From positions 144,933-208,932 of the forward strand of contig NZ_QFWJ01000004.1 in assembly GCF_003336805.1 (NCBI RefSeq): DNA of 64,000 nt. The letters run 5' to 3'. Below, in pieces: positions 33,297-43,227 of the stretch. Positions within the stretch are counted from its first letter, which is position 1. Each line of letters starts with the position of its first letter. Both the position numbers and the translations under genes were made by a program. This DNA is from Marinospirillum perlucidum. GTDB lineage: Bacteria > Pseudomonadota > Gammaproteobacteria > Pseudomonadales > Halomonadaceae. The notes beneath the pieces were generated by a model that saw only the letters and a list, made by a program, of their open reading frames with translations, searched no databases and was not told the DNA's origin.

Positions 33297-34772
33297 ATGA
33301 CTGAAGACGATAACAAGTTGATTGCTGAGCGCCGCGCCAAGCTGGCTGCCAGACGTGAAGCCGGTAACGCCTTTCCCAACCACCTGCGTCGCGATGCCTA
33401 TGCGGCTGATCTGCAGAAAGAGTTGGGTGACAAGGAAAAACCCGAGCTGGAAGAACTCAATCGCCCCGCCAAGGTGGCTGGTCGCATCCTGCGTAAACGC
33501 GGTCCCTTTATTGTCATCCAGGATGTCAGTGGTCAAATCCAGCTGTATGTGGATAAAAAAGGTCTGGATGAAGACCAGAAAGAAGATATCAAGACCTGGG
33601 ATCTGGGTGATCTGGTCTATGCCGAAGGTCCGGTTCATAAATCCGGCAAGGGCGATCTTTACATCCATATCGTCAAAAGCCAGCTGCTGACCAAAAGCCT
33701 GCGTCCTCTGCCCGACAAGTTTCACGGTCTGGCCGACCAGGAGATGCGCTACCGCCAGCGCTATGTGGATCTGATTGTTAACCCCGAATCCCGTGATGCT
33801 TTTGTGGTGCGCTCACGTGTCATCAGCGGTATCCGCCGTTTTATGGAAACACGCGGTTTCATGGAGGTGGAAACCCCCATGTTGCAGACGATTCCCGGTG
33901 GCGCCACAGCACGTCCTTTTATCACCCATCATAATGCCCTGGATCAGGACATGTACCTGAGGATTGCCCCCGAGCTTTACCTCAAGCGACTGGTCGTGGG
34001 TGGTTTCGAGCAGGTTTACGAAATTAACCGTAACTTCCGCAATGAAGGCCTGTCGACGCGGCATAACCCGGAATTCACCATGCTGGAATTCTACTGGGCC
34101 TATGCCGATTACAACCAGTTGATGGATCTGACCGAAGAAATGCTGCGAACTCTGGCCGATGACGTCCTGGGCAGCAGTCAGCTGCACTACCAGGGTGAAG
34201 ACTATGACTTCGGTAAGCCTTTCCAGCGTTTGACCATGACCGAAGCCGTGGTTGAGTACGGTGATGGCATCTCTGCTGATCAGTTGCAGGATCGTGAGGG
34301 CGTTGCGGCCCTGGCCAAACAGCTCAAGCTGGAAATCAAGGATTCCTGGGGCTGGGGTCGTATTCTGACCGAGATCTTTGAAGAGGTGGCCGAAGAGAAA
34401 TTGCGTCAGCCCACCTTTATCACCGAATATCCTGCCGAGGTTTCACCGCTGGCGCGCCGCAACGATGACAAGCCGGAAGTGACTGACCGCTTTGAATTCT
34501 TTGTTGGCGGGCGTGAAATTGCCAATGGCTTCTCGGAGTTGAACGACGCTGAAGATCAGCGCGATCGCTTCCTGGAGCAGGTCGCTGAAAAAGAGGCGGG
34601 CGATGATGAAGCCATGTTCTTTGATGCCGATTATATTCGTGCTCTGGAATATGGTCTGCCGCCCACTGCTGGTGAAGGGATCGGTATCGACCGCCTGGTA
34701 ATGCTGTTTACCGATTCGCCGTCGATTCGGGATGTGCTCCTCTTCCCGGCCATGCGCCCGGAAGTGGAATAA
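33297..34772 (+). CDS. lysS: Lysyl-tRNA synthetase (class II)
   Basis: The 491-residue enzyme has an N-terminal OB-fold (about residues 60-150, starting [20 protein letters not shown]) and a class II core with motif 1 around [15 protein letters not shown], motif 2 [20 protein letters not shown] and motif 3 [13 protein letters not shown]. It is co-transcribed with prfB and ends at a strong terminator shared with the convergent ppx. Confidence 0.97.
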   Translation: MTEDDNKLIAERRAKLAARREAGNAFPNHLRRDAYAADLQKELGDKEKPELEELNRPAKVAGRILRKRGPFIVIQDVSGQIQLYVDKKGLDEDQKEDIKTWDLGDLVYAEGPVHKSGKGDLYIHIVKSQLLTKSLRPLPDKFHGLADQEMRYRQRYVDLIVNPESRDAFVVRSRVISGIRRFMETRGFMEVETPMLQTIPGGATARPFITHHNALDQDMYLRIAPELYLKRLVVGGFEQVYEINRNFRNEGLSTRHNPEFTMLEFYWAYADYNQLMDLTEEMLRTLADDVLGSSQLHYQGEDYDFGKPFQRLTMTEAVVEYGDGISADQLQDREGVAALAKQLKLEIKDSWGWGRILTEIFEEVAEEKLRQPTFITEYPAEVSPLARRNDDKPEVTDRFEFFVGGREIANGFSELNDAEDQRDRFLEQVAEKEAGDDEAMFFDADYIRALEYGLPPTAGEGIGIDRLVMLFTDSPSIRDVLLFPAMRPEVE

Positions 34773-34793
34773 CGGCCTGGCAGCAGACGAAAA

Positions 34794-34824
34794 AAACCGG
34801 CCCCTTGAAGGAGCCGGTTTTTTT
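34794..34824. terminator. Bidirectional terminator between lysS and ppx
   Basis: Stem ACCGGC/GCCGGT plus an inner CCTT/GAAGG pairing, flanked by a run of A on the left and TTTTTTT on the right, so it works in both directions. Confidence 0.92.
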
Positions 34825-34835
34825 ATGGGTGATGA

Positions 34836-36347
34836 TTATTCGTAAACCAGTTCAAAGCCAACATTGTTCAGCCACTTGGCTTCCTGCTGAAGATCGTTCA
34901 TCAACAGCGGTTGGTTTTCCAGCCAGCCTTGGGGAAAACGCAGGTACATGGTTTCCTTCGATTGGCTGTTATCCAGTTCCAGAGTGAAATCCAGAAGAGG
35001 ACTGTCAGGGCGGCTGTGATGCAGGAGTACGGCCAGGCGCAAAAGGCGGGCCAGGCGTTGTAGTTTGAGCTGGTATTCAGGGGCAAAGCTCTTGAACTCG
35101 TTGGCGGGAAATTTACGCCGGTGAGCACGAACCAGTACGGCCAGAATTTGCTGTTGCTGGCGGGTAAAGCCGGCCAGATCAGCATAGGTCAGCAGGTAGG
35201 CACCATGCTTGTGATACTGGGTGTGAGCGACATTCAGGCCGATTTCATGTAGCTGGGCAGCCCAGCGCAGCTTGTTGCTCCAGCTGGGATGGCTCAGGCC
35301 CCAGGCGCGTGCCACCTGATCCAGACCCTTGAGCGCAGCCTGGCAGACCAGATCACTTTGTTGCTGATCCACTTGAAAGCGCTCCATCAGGGAGCCGACC
35401 GTACGATCACGGATATCCTGATCGGTGCCGGTGCCCGCCAGTTCGTAAAGCAGACCCTCACGCAGCGCCCCCTCGGCATAGTGCATTTCCTGAAGTTGCA
35501 GGGCCTCAAAGAAGGCAGAGGTGATGGCTAGCCCGGCTGCTATGACCTTGGCTCTATCCTCACGCATGCCAAAGCGCACCCAGCCGCGTGTCGACTTGGT
35601 CTTGAAGAGTTCTTTTTCCAGCTCATGCAGGTTTTTGGGCGTCAGAGGAGCAAATTCCCCCTTACCCACGACGAGCGACAGGGTTTTCAGGGTGCCGGAG
35701 CTGCCCTGTACCCGCTCCCAGCCGTGAGCCAGAAAGGATTTCTGGATATGCAGCAGCTCGCTGAGAGCGGCCAAACGTGCCTTTTGATAATTCTGTTCGC
35801 TGAAATTGCCATCGCCAAAAAATTGCTGGGTGTAGCTGACACAGCCCATGTGCAGGCTTTCCAGCAGGCGAGGTTCCCCACCTTCACCGGCAATAAATTC
35901 GGTACTGCCGCCGCCGATATCGATGACCAGACGTTTTTGATCAAACTTGGGGGAGGTGTGCACCACTCCAGCATAAATCAGACGGGCTTCCTCGCGGCCG
36001 GCAATCACTTCGATGGAAGTCCCTAGCAGTTCCTGGGCTCGGGTAATGAATTCCCCGGAGTTACGTGCAGCCCTTAAGGCATTGGTGCCCACAGCCCTGA
36101 CCTGGTTTTCTTCCAGTCCCTGGATAAAGGGGGCCATCCGCTCCAGGCATTCCAGTCCACGCTGCTGAGCTTCTTCGCTCAGATAGCCGCGTTCATCCAG
36201 TCCTGCAGCCAGCTGAACCTTTTCGCCCAGGCGTTTGAGCAGGCTGAGTTCCCCTTTGATTTTGCGGGCCAGCACCAGATGAAAACTGTTGGAACCCAAA
36301 TCCAGTGCGGCCAGGGTCGAGCCTTCGGGTAGCGAAGCGTCTGCCAT
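34836..36347 (-). CDS. ppx: Exopolyphosphatase
   Basis: Releases terminal phosphate from polyphosphate (Ppx/GppA family). The 503-residue protein has the ASKHA phosphate loop LDLGSNSFHLVLA near residue 17, the second loop VIDIGGGSTEFI near residue 144 and a C-terminal HD-like helical domain. The length suits Ppx/GppA; Ppx is preferred because of the neighbouring trxA-rho, which is the Pseudomonas order. ppk itself is not beside it. Confidence 0.9.
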   Translation of the reverse strand: MADASLPEGSTLAALDLGSNSFHLVLARKIKGELSLLKRLGEKVQLAAGLDERGYLSEEAQQRGLECLERMAPFIQGLEENQVRAVGTNALRAARNSGEFITRAQELLGTSIEVIAGREEARLIYAGVVHTSPKFDQKRLVIDIGGGSTEFIAGEGGEPRLLESLHMGCVSYTQQFFGDGNFSEQNYQKARLAALSELLHIQKSFLAHGWERVQGSSGTLKTLSLVVGKGEFAPLTPKNLHELEKELFKTKSTRGWVRFGMREDRAKVIAAGLAITSAFFEALQLQEMHYAEGALREGLLYELAGTGTDQDIRDRTVGSLMERFQVDQQQSDLVCQAALKGLDQVARAWGLSHPSWSNKLRWAAQLHEIGLNVAHTQYHKHGAYLLTYADLAGFTRQQQQILAVLVRAHRRKFPANEFKSFAPEYQLKLQRLARLLRLAVLLHHSRPDSPLLDFTLELDNSQSKETMYLRFPQGWLENQPLLMNDLQQEAKWLNNVGFELVYE

Positions 36348-36434
36348 AATTATCTTGTTTCCAATAGACGTTTAAAGTGGTCTGTTGGCTGGTAAAGATA
36401 GCATTAAAAACATGAAGATTATATTTCTTCAGGC

Positions 36435-36463
36435 TTTAGGTGGTGGATAGAGGGTGCTATGAT
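36435..36463 (+). promoter_or_regulatory. Probable sigma-70 promoter of trxA
   Basis: TTTAGG (36435-36440), a 17-base spacer and TATGAT (36458-36463), with an extended -10 TG at 36455. It lies about 43 bases before the trxA ATG. Confidence 0.55.
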
Positions 36464-36505
36464 AATCGAGATACTTGGTTTAATACCGCTTAGGAGTGTA
36501 CAGAG

Positions 36506-36832
36506 ATGAGTTCCAATATCGTTAATGTCAGTGATGCCAGTTTTGAGGAAGAGGTGCTTCAATCAGAGGTTCCCGTTCTGGTTGATTACTGGGCAGAGTG
36601 GTGCGGTCCCTGCAAGATGATCGCTCCGGTTCTGGAAGAAGTTGCCAGTGAATACGAAGATCGCCTCAAGGTCTGCAAGCTGAATATTGACGAAAATACA
36701 GACACACCGGCTAAATTTGGCATCCGTGGCATTCCGACCCTGATGGTCTTCAAGGGTGGTAAGTCCGAAGCCACGAAAGTCGGCGCCCTGTCGAAATCCC
36801 AGCTGACCAGCTTTATCGACGAAACTCTGTAA
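36506..36832 (+). CDS. trxA: Thioredoxin 1
   Basis: The 108-residue cytoplasmic disulfide reductase has the active site WAEWCGPCKMI (redox cysteines near residues 33 and 36) and the cis-proline loop GIRGIPTLMVF. The ATG at 36506 is preceded by TAGGAG at a suitable distance. It is upstream of rho, the conserved trxA-rho order, but separated from it by a 374-base leader that begins with a hairpin. Confidence 0.97.
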   Translation: MSSNIVNVSDASFEEEVLQSEVPVLVDYWAEWCGPCKMIAPVLEEVASEYEDRLKVCKLNIDENTDTPAKFGIRGIPTLMVFKGGKSEATKVGALSKSQLTSFIDETL

Positions 36833-37206
36833 AGCTTCCCGGGTCTAGTACTTGCAATTTCTTACATTAAGGGCTTGCGTACTAGACCTTTTCTAAGGCA
36901 AGATAAGGCTGCTCTGCGCGGCTCCACTATCTTTGCGTAGAGAGAAAAGAATTACTCTTAAAGTCAGAGGCCCTGTCTCTGATGAGGTCATCATAATCCG
37001 GCCTGCCCCAAGACCCCTGAGTCAATCAGCAATTTCCGGTCTTCAATAACCGCCACTGTTTTATTAACTGGCAAGTGTTAGCCTGAAGGTTCCTGTGCAG
37101 TTGTAGACTCAACATCTCATTTGCCTTGCGTGCAAGTCGGAATTAATTATCCACTCCGTAAAAAAAGCGGAAATATTACTCCTGGCAAGATCACCATATA
37201 AAACCC
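36833..37206 (+). other. 374-bp trxA-rho intergenic region / rho leader
   Basis: Apart from the inverted repeat at its left end, no ORF with coding character was found. rho is autogenously regulated through its leader in other gammaproteobacteria, and the length here fits such a leader. There is no strong ribosome site before the rho ATG (ATATAAAACCC precedes it). Confidence 0.6.
36842..36888 (+). terminator. Long-loop inverted repeat after trxA
   Basis: Perfect 10-bp arms GGTCTAGTAC (36842-36851) and GTACTAGACC (36879-36888) with a 27-base loop, followed by TTTTCT. It could end the trxA transcript. The long loop with the repeated word CTTGC is unusual for a simple terminator. Confidence 0.55.
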
Positions 37207-38466
37207 ATGAATCTGACCGAATTAAAGCAGAAATCCGTCCCTGAACTAATGGAAATCGCCAACGAAATGGGCATAGAACACGTTGCCCGTTCTCGTAAAC
37301 AAGACATTATTTTTGCCGTACTCAAGCGGCACGCCAAGAGCGGTGAAGACATCTACGGCGATGGTGTCCTGGAAATACTCCAAGATGGCTTTGGGTTTCT
37401 GCGCTCGTCAGATTCCTCTTATCTGGCCGGCCCTGATGATATCTATGTGTCCCCCAGCCAGATTCGCCGATTTAATTTACGCAAGGGCGACAGTATTTCC
37501 GGCAAAATACGTCCTCCCAAAGACAGTGAACGCTATTTTGCCCTCCTAAAAGTTGATTCCATCAATTTTGACCGCCCCGACAACGCCAAGCATAAAATCC
37601 TCTTTGAAAACCTGACTCCCCTCTTCCCCGACTCCCGCTTGATTATGGAAGTGGGTAACGGTTCCAGCGAAGACCTGACAGCACGGATTATCGATCTGGT
37701 TTCCCCCATCGGTAAGGGGCAACGGGGTCTGATCGTTTCCCCGCCCAAAGCGGGTAAAACCCTGATGCTGCAGAATGTTGCCAATTCCATCAAACGCAAC
37801 AATCCAGAATGTCATCTGATTGTTCTGCTGATTGACGAGCGTCCGGAAGAAGTGACCGAAATGCAGCGTACTGTGCGTGGCGAAGTGGTTGCATCGACCT
37901 TTGATGAGCCGCCTGCACGTCACGTACAGGTCGCGGAAATGGTCATTGAAAAGGCCAAGCGTCTGGTTGAACACAAGCTGGATGTGGTCATCCTGCTGGA
38001 TTCTATCACTCGTCTGGCCCGCGCCTACAACACCGTAGTGCCCAGCTCCGGCAAGGTACTGACCGGTGGTGTGGATGCCCATGCCCTGGAAAAACCCAAG
38101 CGTTTCTTCGGTGCTGCCCGTAATATCGAAGAAGGCGGCAGTCTGACTATCATGGCGACTGCCCTGGTTGATACCGGTTCCAAAATGGATGAAGTTATCT
38201 ATGAGGAATTCAAGGGTACCGGCAATATGGAAGTCCACCTGGACCGTAAAGTGGCCGAGAAGCGGGTTTACCCGGCGATCAATATCCGCCGCTCCGGCAC
38301 CCGCCGTGAAGACCTCCTGGCGACTGAAGAAGAGCTGCAGCGCATGTGGATACTGCGCAAGCTGCTTAACCCCATGGAAGATGTTGCCGCAACCGAATTC
38401 CTGGTGGATCGTCTCAAGGACACTAAAACCAATGTGGAATTCTTCGAGGCTATGAAGCGCAAGTAA
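37207..38466 (+). CDS. rho: Transcription termination factor Rho
   Basis: Hexameric RNA helicase. The 419-residue protein has the N-terminal domain [18 protein letters not shown], an RNA-binding cold-shock-like fold ([20 protein letters not shown]), Walker [12 protein letters not shown], Walker [17 protein letters not shown] and the Q/R-loop region [11 protein letters not shown]. The length equals E. coli Rho. A REP-like palindrome and a terminator follow. Confidence 0.98.
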   Translation: MNLTELKQKSVPELMEIANEMGIEHVARSRKQDIIFAVLKRHAKSGEDIYGDGVLEILQDGFGFLRSSDSSYLAGPDDIYVSPSQIRRFNLRKGDSISGKIRPPKDSERYFALLKVDSINFDRPDNAKHKILFENLTPLFPDSRLIMEVGNGSSEDLTARIIDLVSPIGKGQRGLIVSPPKAGKTLMLQNVANSIKRNNPECHLIVLLIDERPEEVTEMQRTVRGEVVASTFDEPPARHVQVAEMVIEKAKRLVEHKLDVVILLDSITRLARAYNTVVPSSGKVLTGGVDAHALEKPKRFFGAARNIEEGGSLTIMATALVDTGSKMDEVIYEEFKGTGNMEVHLDRKVAEKRVYPAINIRRSGTRREDLLATEEELQRMWILRKLLNPMEDVAATEFLVDRLKDTKTNVEFFEAMKRK

Positions 38467-38469
38467 TAA

Positions 38470-38521
38470 GTGGGAGCGCAGCCCTCTGCGTGAAAAGATC
38501 GTGCGCAGAGCGAACTCCCAC
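38470..38521. repeat. REP-like imperfect palindrome
   Basis: Outer arms GTGGGAG/CTCCCAC (38470-38476 and 38515-38521) enclose inner arms CTCTGCG/CGCAGAG (38484-38490 and 38504-38510). GTGGGAGCG resembles the start of Pseudomonas REP elements. Only one copy is in the window. Confidence 0.55.
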
Positions 38522-38544
38522 ATGCGATCTTCCAGATATAAAAC

Positions 38545-38570
38545 AAGGCAAGCCCCAGGGCTTGCCTTTT
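38545..38570 (+). terminator. Terminator after rho
   Basis: Stem AAGGCAAGCC/GGCTTGCCTT with a 4-base loop, ending in TTTT. Confidence 0.9.
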
Positions 38571-38594
38571 GTCCATTAAGAGGCAGAAAATCCC

Positions 38595-40073
38595 ATGAAA
38601 TATAAGGATTTGCGCGATTTTATCAGTCAGTTGGAAGCCCGCGGTCTGCTCAAGCGCGTGACCCAGGAAATCGACCCCCACCTGGAAATGACGGAAATTG
38701 CCGACCGCACTCTGAGAGCGGGCGGGCCAGCTATCCTTTTTGAGAACCCCAAGGGCCATGCTACACCGGTGCTGGCTAACCTGTTCGGCACCCCGGAAAG
38801 AGTCGCTTTGGGCATGGGGGCAGAATCCCTGGAAGCCCTGCGCGAAATCGGCAAGCTGCTGGCCTACCTGAAGGAACCCGATCCCCCCAAGGGCATGAAG
38901 GATGCCTGGGAAAAACTGCCTATTTTCAAAAAAGTGCTCAGCATGAGCCCCAAGGTGGTGAAAAAAGCTCCCTGCCAGGAAGTCGTGGAAGAAGGCGAAG
39001 ACGTGGATCTCTACCGCCTGCCCATCATGCACTGCTGGCCGGGCGACGCCGCACCCCTGGTTACCTGGCCGCTGGTGATTACCCAGAACGAAAAGAAGGG
39101 GCGGGAAAATCTGGGCATTTACCGTCAACAACTGCTGGGTAAGAACAAACTGATCATGCGCTGGCTGGCACATCGTGGCGGGGCGCTGGACTACCAGAAA
39201 TTCTGCCGTGAAAATCCCGGTCAGCGTTTTCCCGTCTGTGTGGCCCTGGGTGCTGATCCGGCCACGATTCTGGGGGCAGTGACGCCGGTTCCCGATACCC
39301 TGTCCGAATATGCTTTTGCCGGGCTTTTACGCGATAGCAAGACAGAACTGGTGAAATCCCTGGGCTCTGATCTAAGGGTACCTGCCTCGGCGGAAATCGT
39401 GCTGGAAGGCTATATCCAACCGGGCGAAACCGCCCCTGAAGGCCCCTTTGGTGATCACACGGGTTACTACAATGAAGTGGATGACTTCCCCGTTTTTACA
39501 GTTGAGCGGGTGACGCGTCGGCGGGATGCCATCTATCATTCAACCTATACGGGACGTCCACCGGATGAACCGGCTGTTCTGGGTGTGGCCCTGAATGAAG
39601 TGTTTGTACCCATTTTGCAGAAGCAGTTTCCGGAAATCGTGGATTTTTATCTGCCGCCGGAAGGCTGTTCCTATCGGATGGCGGTAGTGACCATTCGCAA
39701 GCAGTATCCGGGACATGCCAAGCGGGTGATGTTGGGTGTCTGGAGCTTTTTGCGCCAGTTTATGTACACCAAGTTTGTCGTGGTCACCGATGATGACGTC
39801 AATGCCCGTGACTGGAAGGATGTGATCTGGGCCATGACCACACGCATGGACCCGGCCAGGGACACGGTAATGATCGAAAATACACCGATTGATTATCTGG
39901 ATTTTGCATCTCCGGTCTCGGGTCTGGGTTCCAAAATGGGACTGGATGCCACCAACAAATGGCCGGGCGAAACCGATCGTGAATGGGGAACGCCCATCGT
40001 CATGGATTCAGCAGTCAAGGACCGGGTCGATGCCATCTGGGACCAACTGGGTCTGGACACAAGCCAAAGCTAA
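38595..40073 (+). CDS. ubiD: UbiD, 3-octaprenyl-4-hydroxybenzoate carboxy-lyase
   Basis: Prenylated-FMN-dependent decarboxylase of ubiquinone synthesis. The 492-residue length is typical. Recognisable family stretches are [48 protein letters not shown] and [15 protein letters not shown]. It is followed by fre after 8 bases and then folM, forming an apparent three-gene operon. The prFMN-making ubiX is not in this window. Confidence 0.97.
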   Translation: MKYKDLRDFISQLEARGLLKRVTQEIDPHLEMTEIADRTLRAGGPAILFENPKGHATPVLANLFGTPERVALGMGAESLEALREIGKLLAYLKEPDPPKGMKDAWEKLPIFKKVLSMSPKVVKKAPCQEVVEEGEDVDLYRLPIMHCWPGDAAPLVTWPLVITQNEKKGRENLGIYRQQLLGKNKLIMRWLAHRGGALDYQKFCRENPGQRFPVCVALGADPATILGAVTPVPDTLSEYAFAGLLRDSKTELVKSLGSDLRVPASAEIVLEGYIQPGETAPEGPFGDHTGYYNEVDDFPVFTVERVTRRRDAIYHSTYTGRPPDEPAVLGVALNEVFVPILQKQFPEIVDFYLPPEGCSYRMAVVTIRKQYPGHAKRVMLGVWSFLRQFMYTKFVVVTDDDVNARDWKDVIWAMTTRMDPARDTVMIENTPIDYLDFASPVSGLGSKMGLDATNKWPGETDREWGTPIVMDSAVKDRVDAIWDQLGLDTSQS

Positions 40074-40081
40074 GGAAGTAT

Positions 40082-40804
40082 ATGACTAAACAGATTCTAC
40101 AAGCGCGCATCACGCGCCTGGAAGAAAGGGGAGACCGAGTCTTCCGCCTGGGCCTGGAAGCTGACGAAGCTTTTGTTTATGAGGCCGGGCAGTATTTGGA
40201 AATTCAGGTGACTGAGGACATCTGGGCGCCTTTTTCTATTGCCTCGGCACCCCATCAGAAGGAACTGGAACTGCATATCCAGTATCTGCCCGGACGCGAA
40301 GTATCCGAAACCCTCTATCAGAAGCTGATCCAGGGCGGCACCCTGACACTGAGGCTAGCTACAGGTGAATGCCTGCTACCCAAGGAAGAACAACCACTGG
40401 TGCTGGTCGCCGGGGGGACGGGTTTTGCCCAGATGAAATCTCTGCTGGAAGCCGCTTTTGAAAGAGGTTGGCAAGCTCCCCTGACCCTCTATTGGGGGGC
40501 ACGTAATCGCGAAGGGCTCTATGCCCTGGATTTGGCCAGAGACTGGGAAAGCAACTACAGTAACTTTACGCTGCTGCCCTGTGTTGATCTCGCTGATGCT
40601 GATTGGAAGGGGCGTAATTGCAGCCTGGTCGAATCCCTGGGGATGGATTATATCGATCCTGATTCGGCCAGCGAAGTGAAGGGCTTTTGCAGTGGTTCAC
40701 CGGCTTTGGTCTATGCCATTGAAGACCTGATGATGACTCGTGGCATGCCGCCGCGTTCGCTGCTCAGTGATGTTCATGCTTATGCACCGAGAAACTATGA
40801 CTGA
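40082..40804 (+). CDS. fre: NAD(P)H-flavin reductase (Fre/LuxG family)
   Basis: Supplies reduced flavin or electrons. The ATG at 40082 follows TAAGGAAG and gives 240 residues. The FAD-binding part has AGQYLEIQVTEDIWAPFSIA; the NAD-binding part has VLVAGGTGFAQMKSLLEAA. There is no 2Fe-2S domain, so it is a stand-alone reductase. It lies 8 bases after ubiD, a pairing also found in Pseudomonas and Vibrio, and overlaps folM by 8 bases. Confidence 0.9.
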   Translation: MTKQILQARITRLEERGDRVFRLGLEADEAFVYEAGQYLEIQVTEDIWAPFSIASAPHQKELELHIQYLPGREVSETLYQKLIQGGTLTLRLATGECLLPKEEQPLVLVAGGTGFAQMKSLLEAAFERGWQAPLTLYWGARNREGLYALDLARDWESNYSNFTLLPCVDLADADWKGRNCSLVESLGMDYIDPDSASEVKGFCSGSPALVYAIEDLMMTRGMPPRSLLSDVHAYAPRNYD

Positions 40805-41546
40805 TACTGCAGGCAAGGCACCGGTAGTGATTACCGGTGCTGGACAAAGAGGCGGCCTCTACCTGGCCGAGCGACTTCTGGAGAAAGAACAGCCAGTCGT
40901 GATCAGCTATCGCACCCGCAAACCGGGTGTGGATAAATTGGAGCGGCTGGGTGCCGAGGTGATCCAGGCCGATTTCTCTCAGGATGCTGGCATTCTGGAT
41001 TTTGCCGAGGCAATCAAGGCGCGTCATACCTCGCTGAGAGCCCTTATTCATAATGCCTCGGACTGGGCCAGCGATCCTCTTCCTGAGCAGCCTGCGCAAG
41101 AAGCGGCTGACGTCTTTCAGCGGATGTTCCAGATACACCAGCAAACCCCTTTCCTGCTGAACAACCAGTTGCATCCGCTGTTGCAGTGCTGGGCCGGTAT
41201 CAACAACCAGGCGGCCGATATCATCCATATTACTGATGATGTCGTACGCCGGGGTTCGGCCAAGCATGCTGCTTATGTGGCCAGTAAAGCCGGTCTGGAA
41301 AGTCTCAACCTCTCTTTTGCCGCGCGTTTTGCTCCGGATATCAAGGTCAACAGCGTGGCCCCGGCCCTGCTGGCCTTTAATGAAGGGGATAGCCCCGAGT
41401 ACCAGGAAAAGGTACTGGCCAAGTCACCCTTGCACCTGGAACCCGGTTTTGCAGTGCTCTGGCAGTCTGTGGACTATTTGCTGGAGCAGCCTTACATGAC
41501 CGGTAATCTTTTGCGCCTAAATGGCGGACGTCACCTGAAAGGATAA
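40797..41546 (+). CDS. folM: Dihydromonapterin reductase FolM
   Basis: Short-chain dehydrogenase reducing dihydromonapterin (and weakly dihydrofolate) to the tetrahydro form. The ATG at 40797 overlaps the end of fre. The 249-residue product has the NADPH loop ITGAGQRGGLYLAERL, whose GxR pattern is typical of pteridine reductases, and the catalytic YVASK motif near residue 160. The identification as FolM rather than another SDR rests on those motifs and on size. Confidence 0.85.
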   Translation: MTDTAGKAPVVITGAGQRGGLYLAERLLEKEQPVVISYRTRKPGVDKLERLGAEVIQADFSQDAGILDFAEAIKARHTSLRALIHNASDWASDPLPEQPAQEAADVFQRMFQIHQQTPFLLNNQLHPLLQCWAGINNQAADIIHITDDVVRRGSAKHAAYVASKAGLESLNLSFAARFAPDIKVNSVAPALLAFNEGDSPEYQEKVLAKSPLHLEPGFAVLWQSVDYLLEQPYMTGNLLRLNGGRHLKG

Positions 41547-41588
41547 CCCTCTTGCCACTGAACTCGGATGTATCTGCCTTTATCTATC

Positions 41589-42353
41589 TTAGGCGATAAG
41601 TCGGGCGATTGCGCCGATGATAAACAGATGCAGGGGATACCAGGACAGCCAGAGCCAACGCGGAAAAGGTGGTTTCCAGATGGATGCTTTTTCTGCCAAC
41701 CAGGGCAGCAAAATCAAAACAGCCAGGGCCAGGTAGGTATGCAGGCGTGGCACCCATCCGGAATTAACGGCCAGCACCATCGCCAGCGGCAGCAGGCAGC
41801 TGGTCAACCAGATGATACGGGCAGACAGGGAATTGTGGCGCTGCCCGTAAGCCAGGTACATCACTGCCAGCGAAGGGGTGAAGAGAATTCCCGCTAAACC
41901 ATAATCTACTCGTGCAGCCAGCAGGCCACTGAAGAGCAGCGTCAGCCCGGTCATCCCGCCCCAGGTAAGCAACTGGGCTGAAGCAATCGGGTTTTGGCTT
42001 AACTGCCAGGCCTGCTTGATCAGGGCCGTAATTGCCAGTCCCAGAGCCAGGGTAAAGCAGACATTCAACCGGGTATCCCAGAGGGATTCCTGATGCATCC
42101 AGGCATAGGCGGGCTGTGCAATCAGAGCAATAATCAGGATTCTTAGCAGGTAACGACCCAGGTGGCGGCTGTTATGCATGGCATGCCAGGCCAGCAAGGC
42201 GGCAAAAGCAGGAAAAGCCCAGCGTCCCAGGGTATAGATCACCCAATAGTAGTCATAGTTGCCGGGCTGCAGGTAGCGGGCGGAATGGTCCAGGGTCATG
42301 GTGATAACCGCCAGCCATTGCACCCAGGGAATCCAGGAGTTGTTGATGGGCAT
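41589..42353 (-). CDS. TraX-family membrane protein
   Basis: The 254-residue inner-membrane protein has about eight predicted helices. The N-terminal signature QWLAVITMTLDHSARYL and the following GRWAFPAFAALLAW match the TraX family, which includes the F-pilin acetylase but also many chromosomal members, possibly acyltransferases. No conjugation genes are nearby, so a pilin role is unlikely. It is convergent with folM and divergent from the PAS gene. Confidence 0.8.
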   Translation of the reverse strand: MPINNSWIPWVQWLAVITMTLDHSARYLQPGNYDYYWVIYTLGRWAFPAFAALLAWHAMHNSRHLGRYLLRILIIALIAQPAYAWMHQESLWDTRLNVCFTLALGLAITALIKQAWQLSQNPIASAQLLTWGGMTGLTLLFSGLLAARVDYGLAGILFTPSLAVMYLAYGQRHNSLSARIIWLTSCLLPLAMVLAVNSGWVPRLHTYLALAVLILLPWLAEKASIWKPPFPRWLWLSWYPLHLFIIGAIARLIA

Positions 42354-42470
42354 CTTGATTAAAAAGGGCTTTTACCTGTGGTGATTGCTGGTATCATGTT
42401 TTGCGTGTAATTTCAGGAAGCAACTTGACCCTTGACCCGAGTTTCTTTGACCTAAGAAGGCCCGCAAACT

Positions 42471-43169
42471 ATGAGTTCAGAAGAGTATCAACAGGATACG
42501 GATTTCACCGAAACTGACGACGCTGCCCGTATTTACGAAAGCATTGCCAACCGTATGAATGGCTTCTTGTACCGTTGTCGCAATGACAAGAACTTTACCA
42601 TGACAAATATGGCCGGGGCTGTAAAAAAGGTCACGGGTTATGCTGAAAAGGATTTGTTGAACAACCAGCGCCTTTCTTATGTATCCCTGATTCATCAGGA
42701 TGATATCAAAAAAGTGGATTCAGCTGTCGAAGAGGGCATGGAAAATAATACCAACTGGAATGTGGACTATCGTCTGCGTCGGGCGGATGGCAGCATCCAG
42801 TGGGTCAATGAACACGGCGGAGCTGTTTATAACGACCGCGGTGAAGTTGATTACCTGGAAGGCGTGGTTGCGGATATCAATGACCGCAAGGCCCAGGAAG
42901 CGGATCGCAAGGAAAAAATGGAAGATGTCGGGGTCACCAGTAACCAGATCATCAACCAGACCCAGAAGATCCTGCAGGTTCTGAAAACCCTGAAGATGCT
43001 GAGTCTTAATGCCAGTATCGAAGCGGCCCGGGCCGGTGAAGCCGGACGCGGTTTTGCCGTGGTCGCCGATCAGGTCAAAGAATTGGCGGATGAAACCGGC
43101 AAGTCGGCACAATCCATTACCCAGTTGATGGGTGAGCTGGAAGAAAAACTCAACGAAGCCAGTGAATAA
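42471..43169 (+). CDS. Soluble PAS protein with minimal chemoreceptor signalling hairpin
   Basis: The 232-residue protein has no membrane segment. A PAS domain fills about residues 25-140, with the PAC end [16 protein letters not shown] short coiled-coil signalling part (about 150-232) contains the chemoreceptor tip [27 protein letters not shown]. The hairpin is much shorter than in standard MCPs and lacks methylation helices, so it could bind CheA/CheW without adaptation or serve as a PAS-driven dimer switch. A strong terminator follows. The PAS ligand cannot be told. Confidence 0.85.
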   Translation: MSSEEYQQDTDFTETDDAARIYESIANRMNGFLYRCRNDKNFTMTNMAGAVKKVTGYAEKDLLNNQRLSYVSLIHQDDIKKVDSAVEEGMENNTNWNVDYRLRRADGSIQWVNEHGGAVYNDRGEVDYLEGVVADINDRKAQEADRKEKMEDVGVTSNQIINQTQKILQVLKTLKMLSLNASIEAARAGEAGRGFAVVADQVKELADETGKSAQSITQLMGELEEKLNEASE

Positions 43170-43193
43170 AAGACTTCGCTGAAAGAATCACGA

Positions 43194-43222
43194 AAAAGGC
43201 AGCTCTCAGAGCTGCCTTTTTT
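43194..43222. terminator. Terminator between PAS gene and holC
   Basis: Perfect 10-bp stem AAGGCAGCTC/GAGCTGCCTT with a 3-base loop, flanked by AAAAA and TTTTTT, so it serves both convergent genes. Confidence 0.93.
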
Positions 43223-43227
43223 GGTTT

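Noticed and set aside
37546..38523. 325-codon open frame antisense to rho
   Set aside because: Shadow of rho; no family resemblance.
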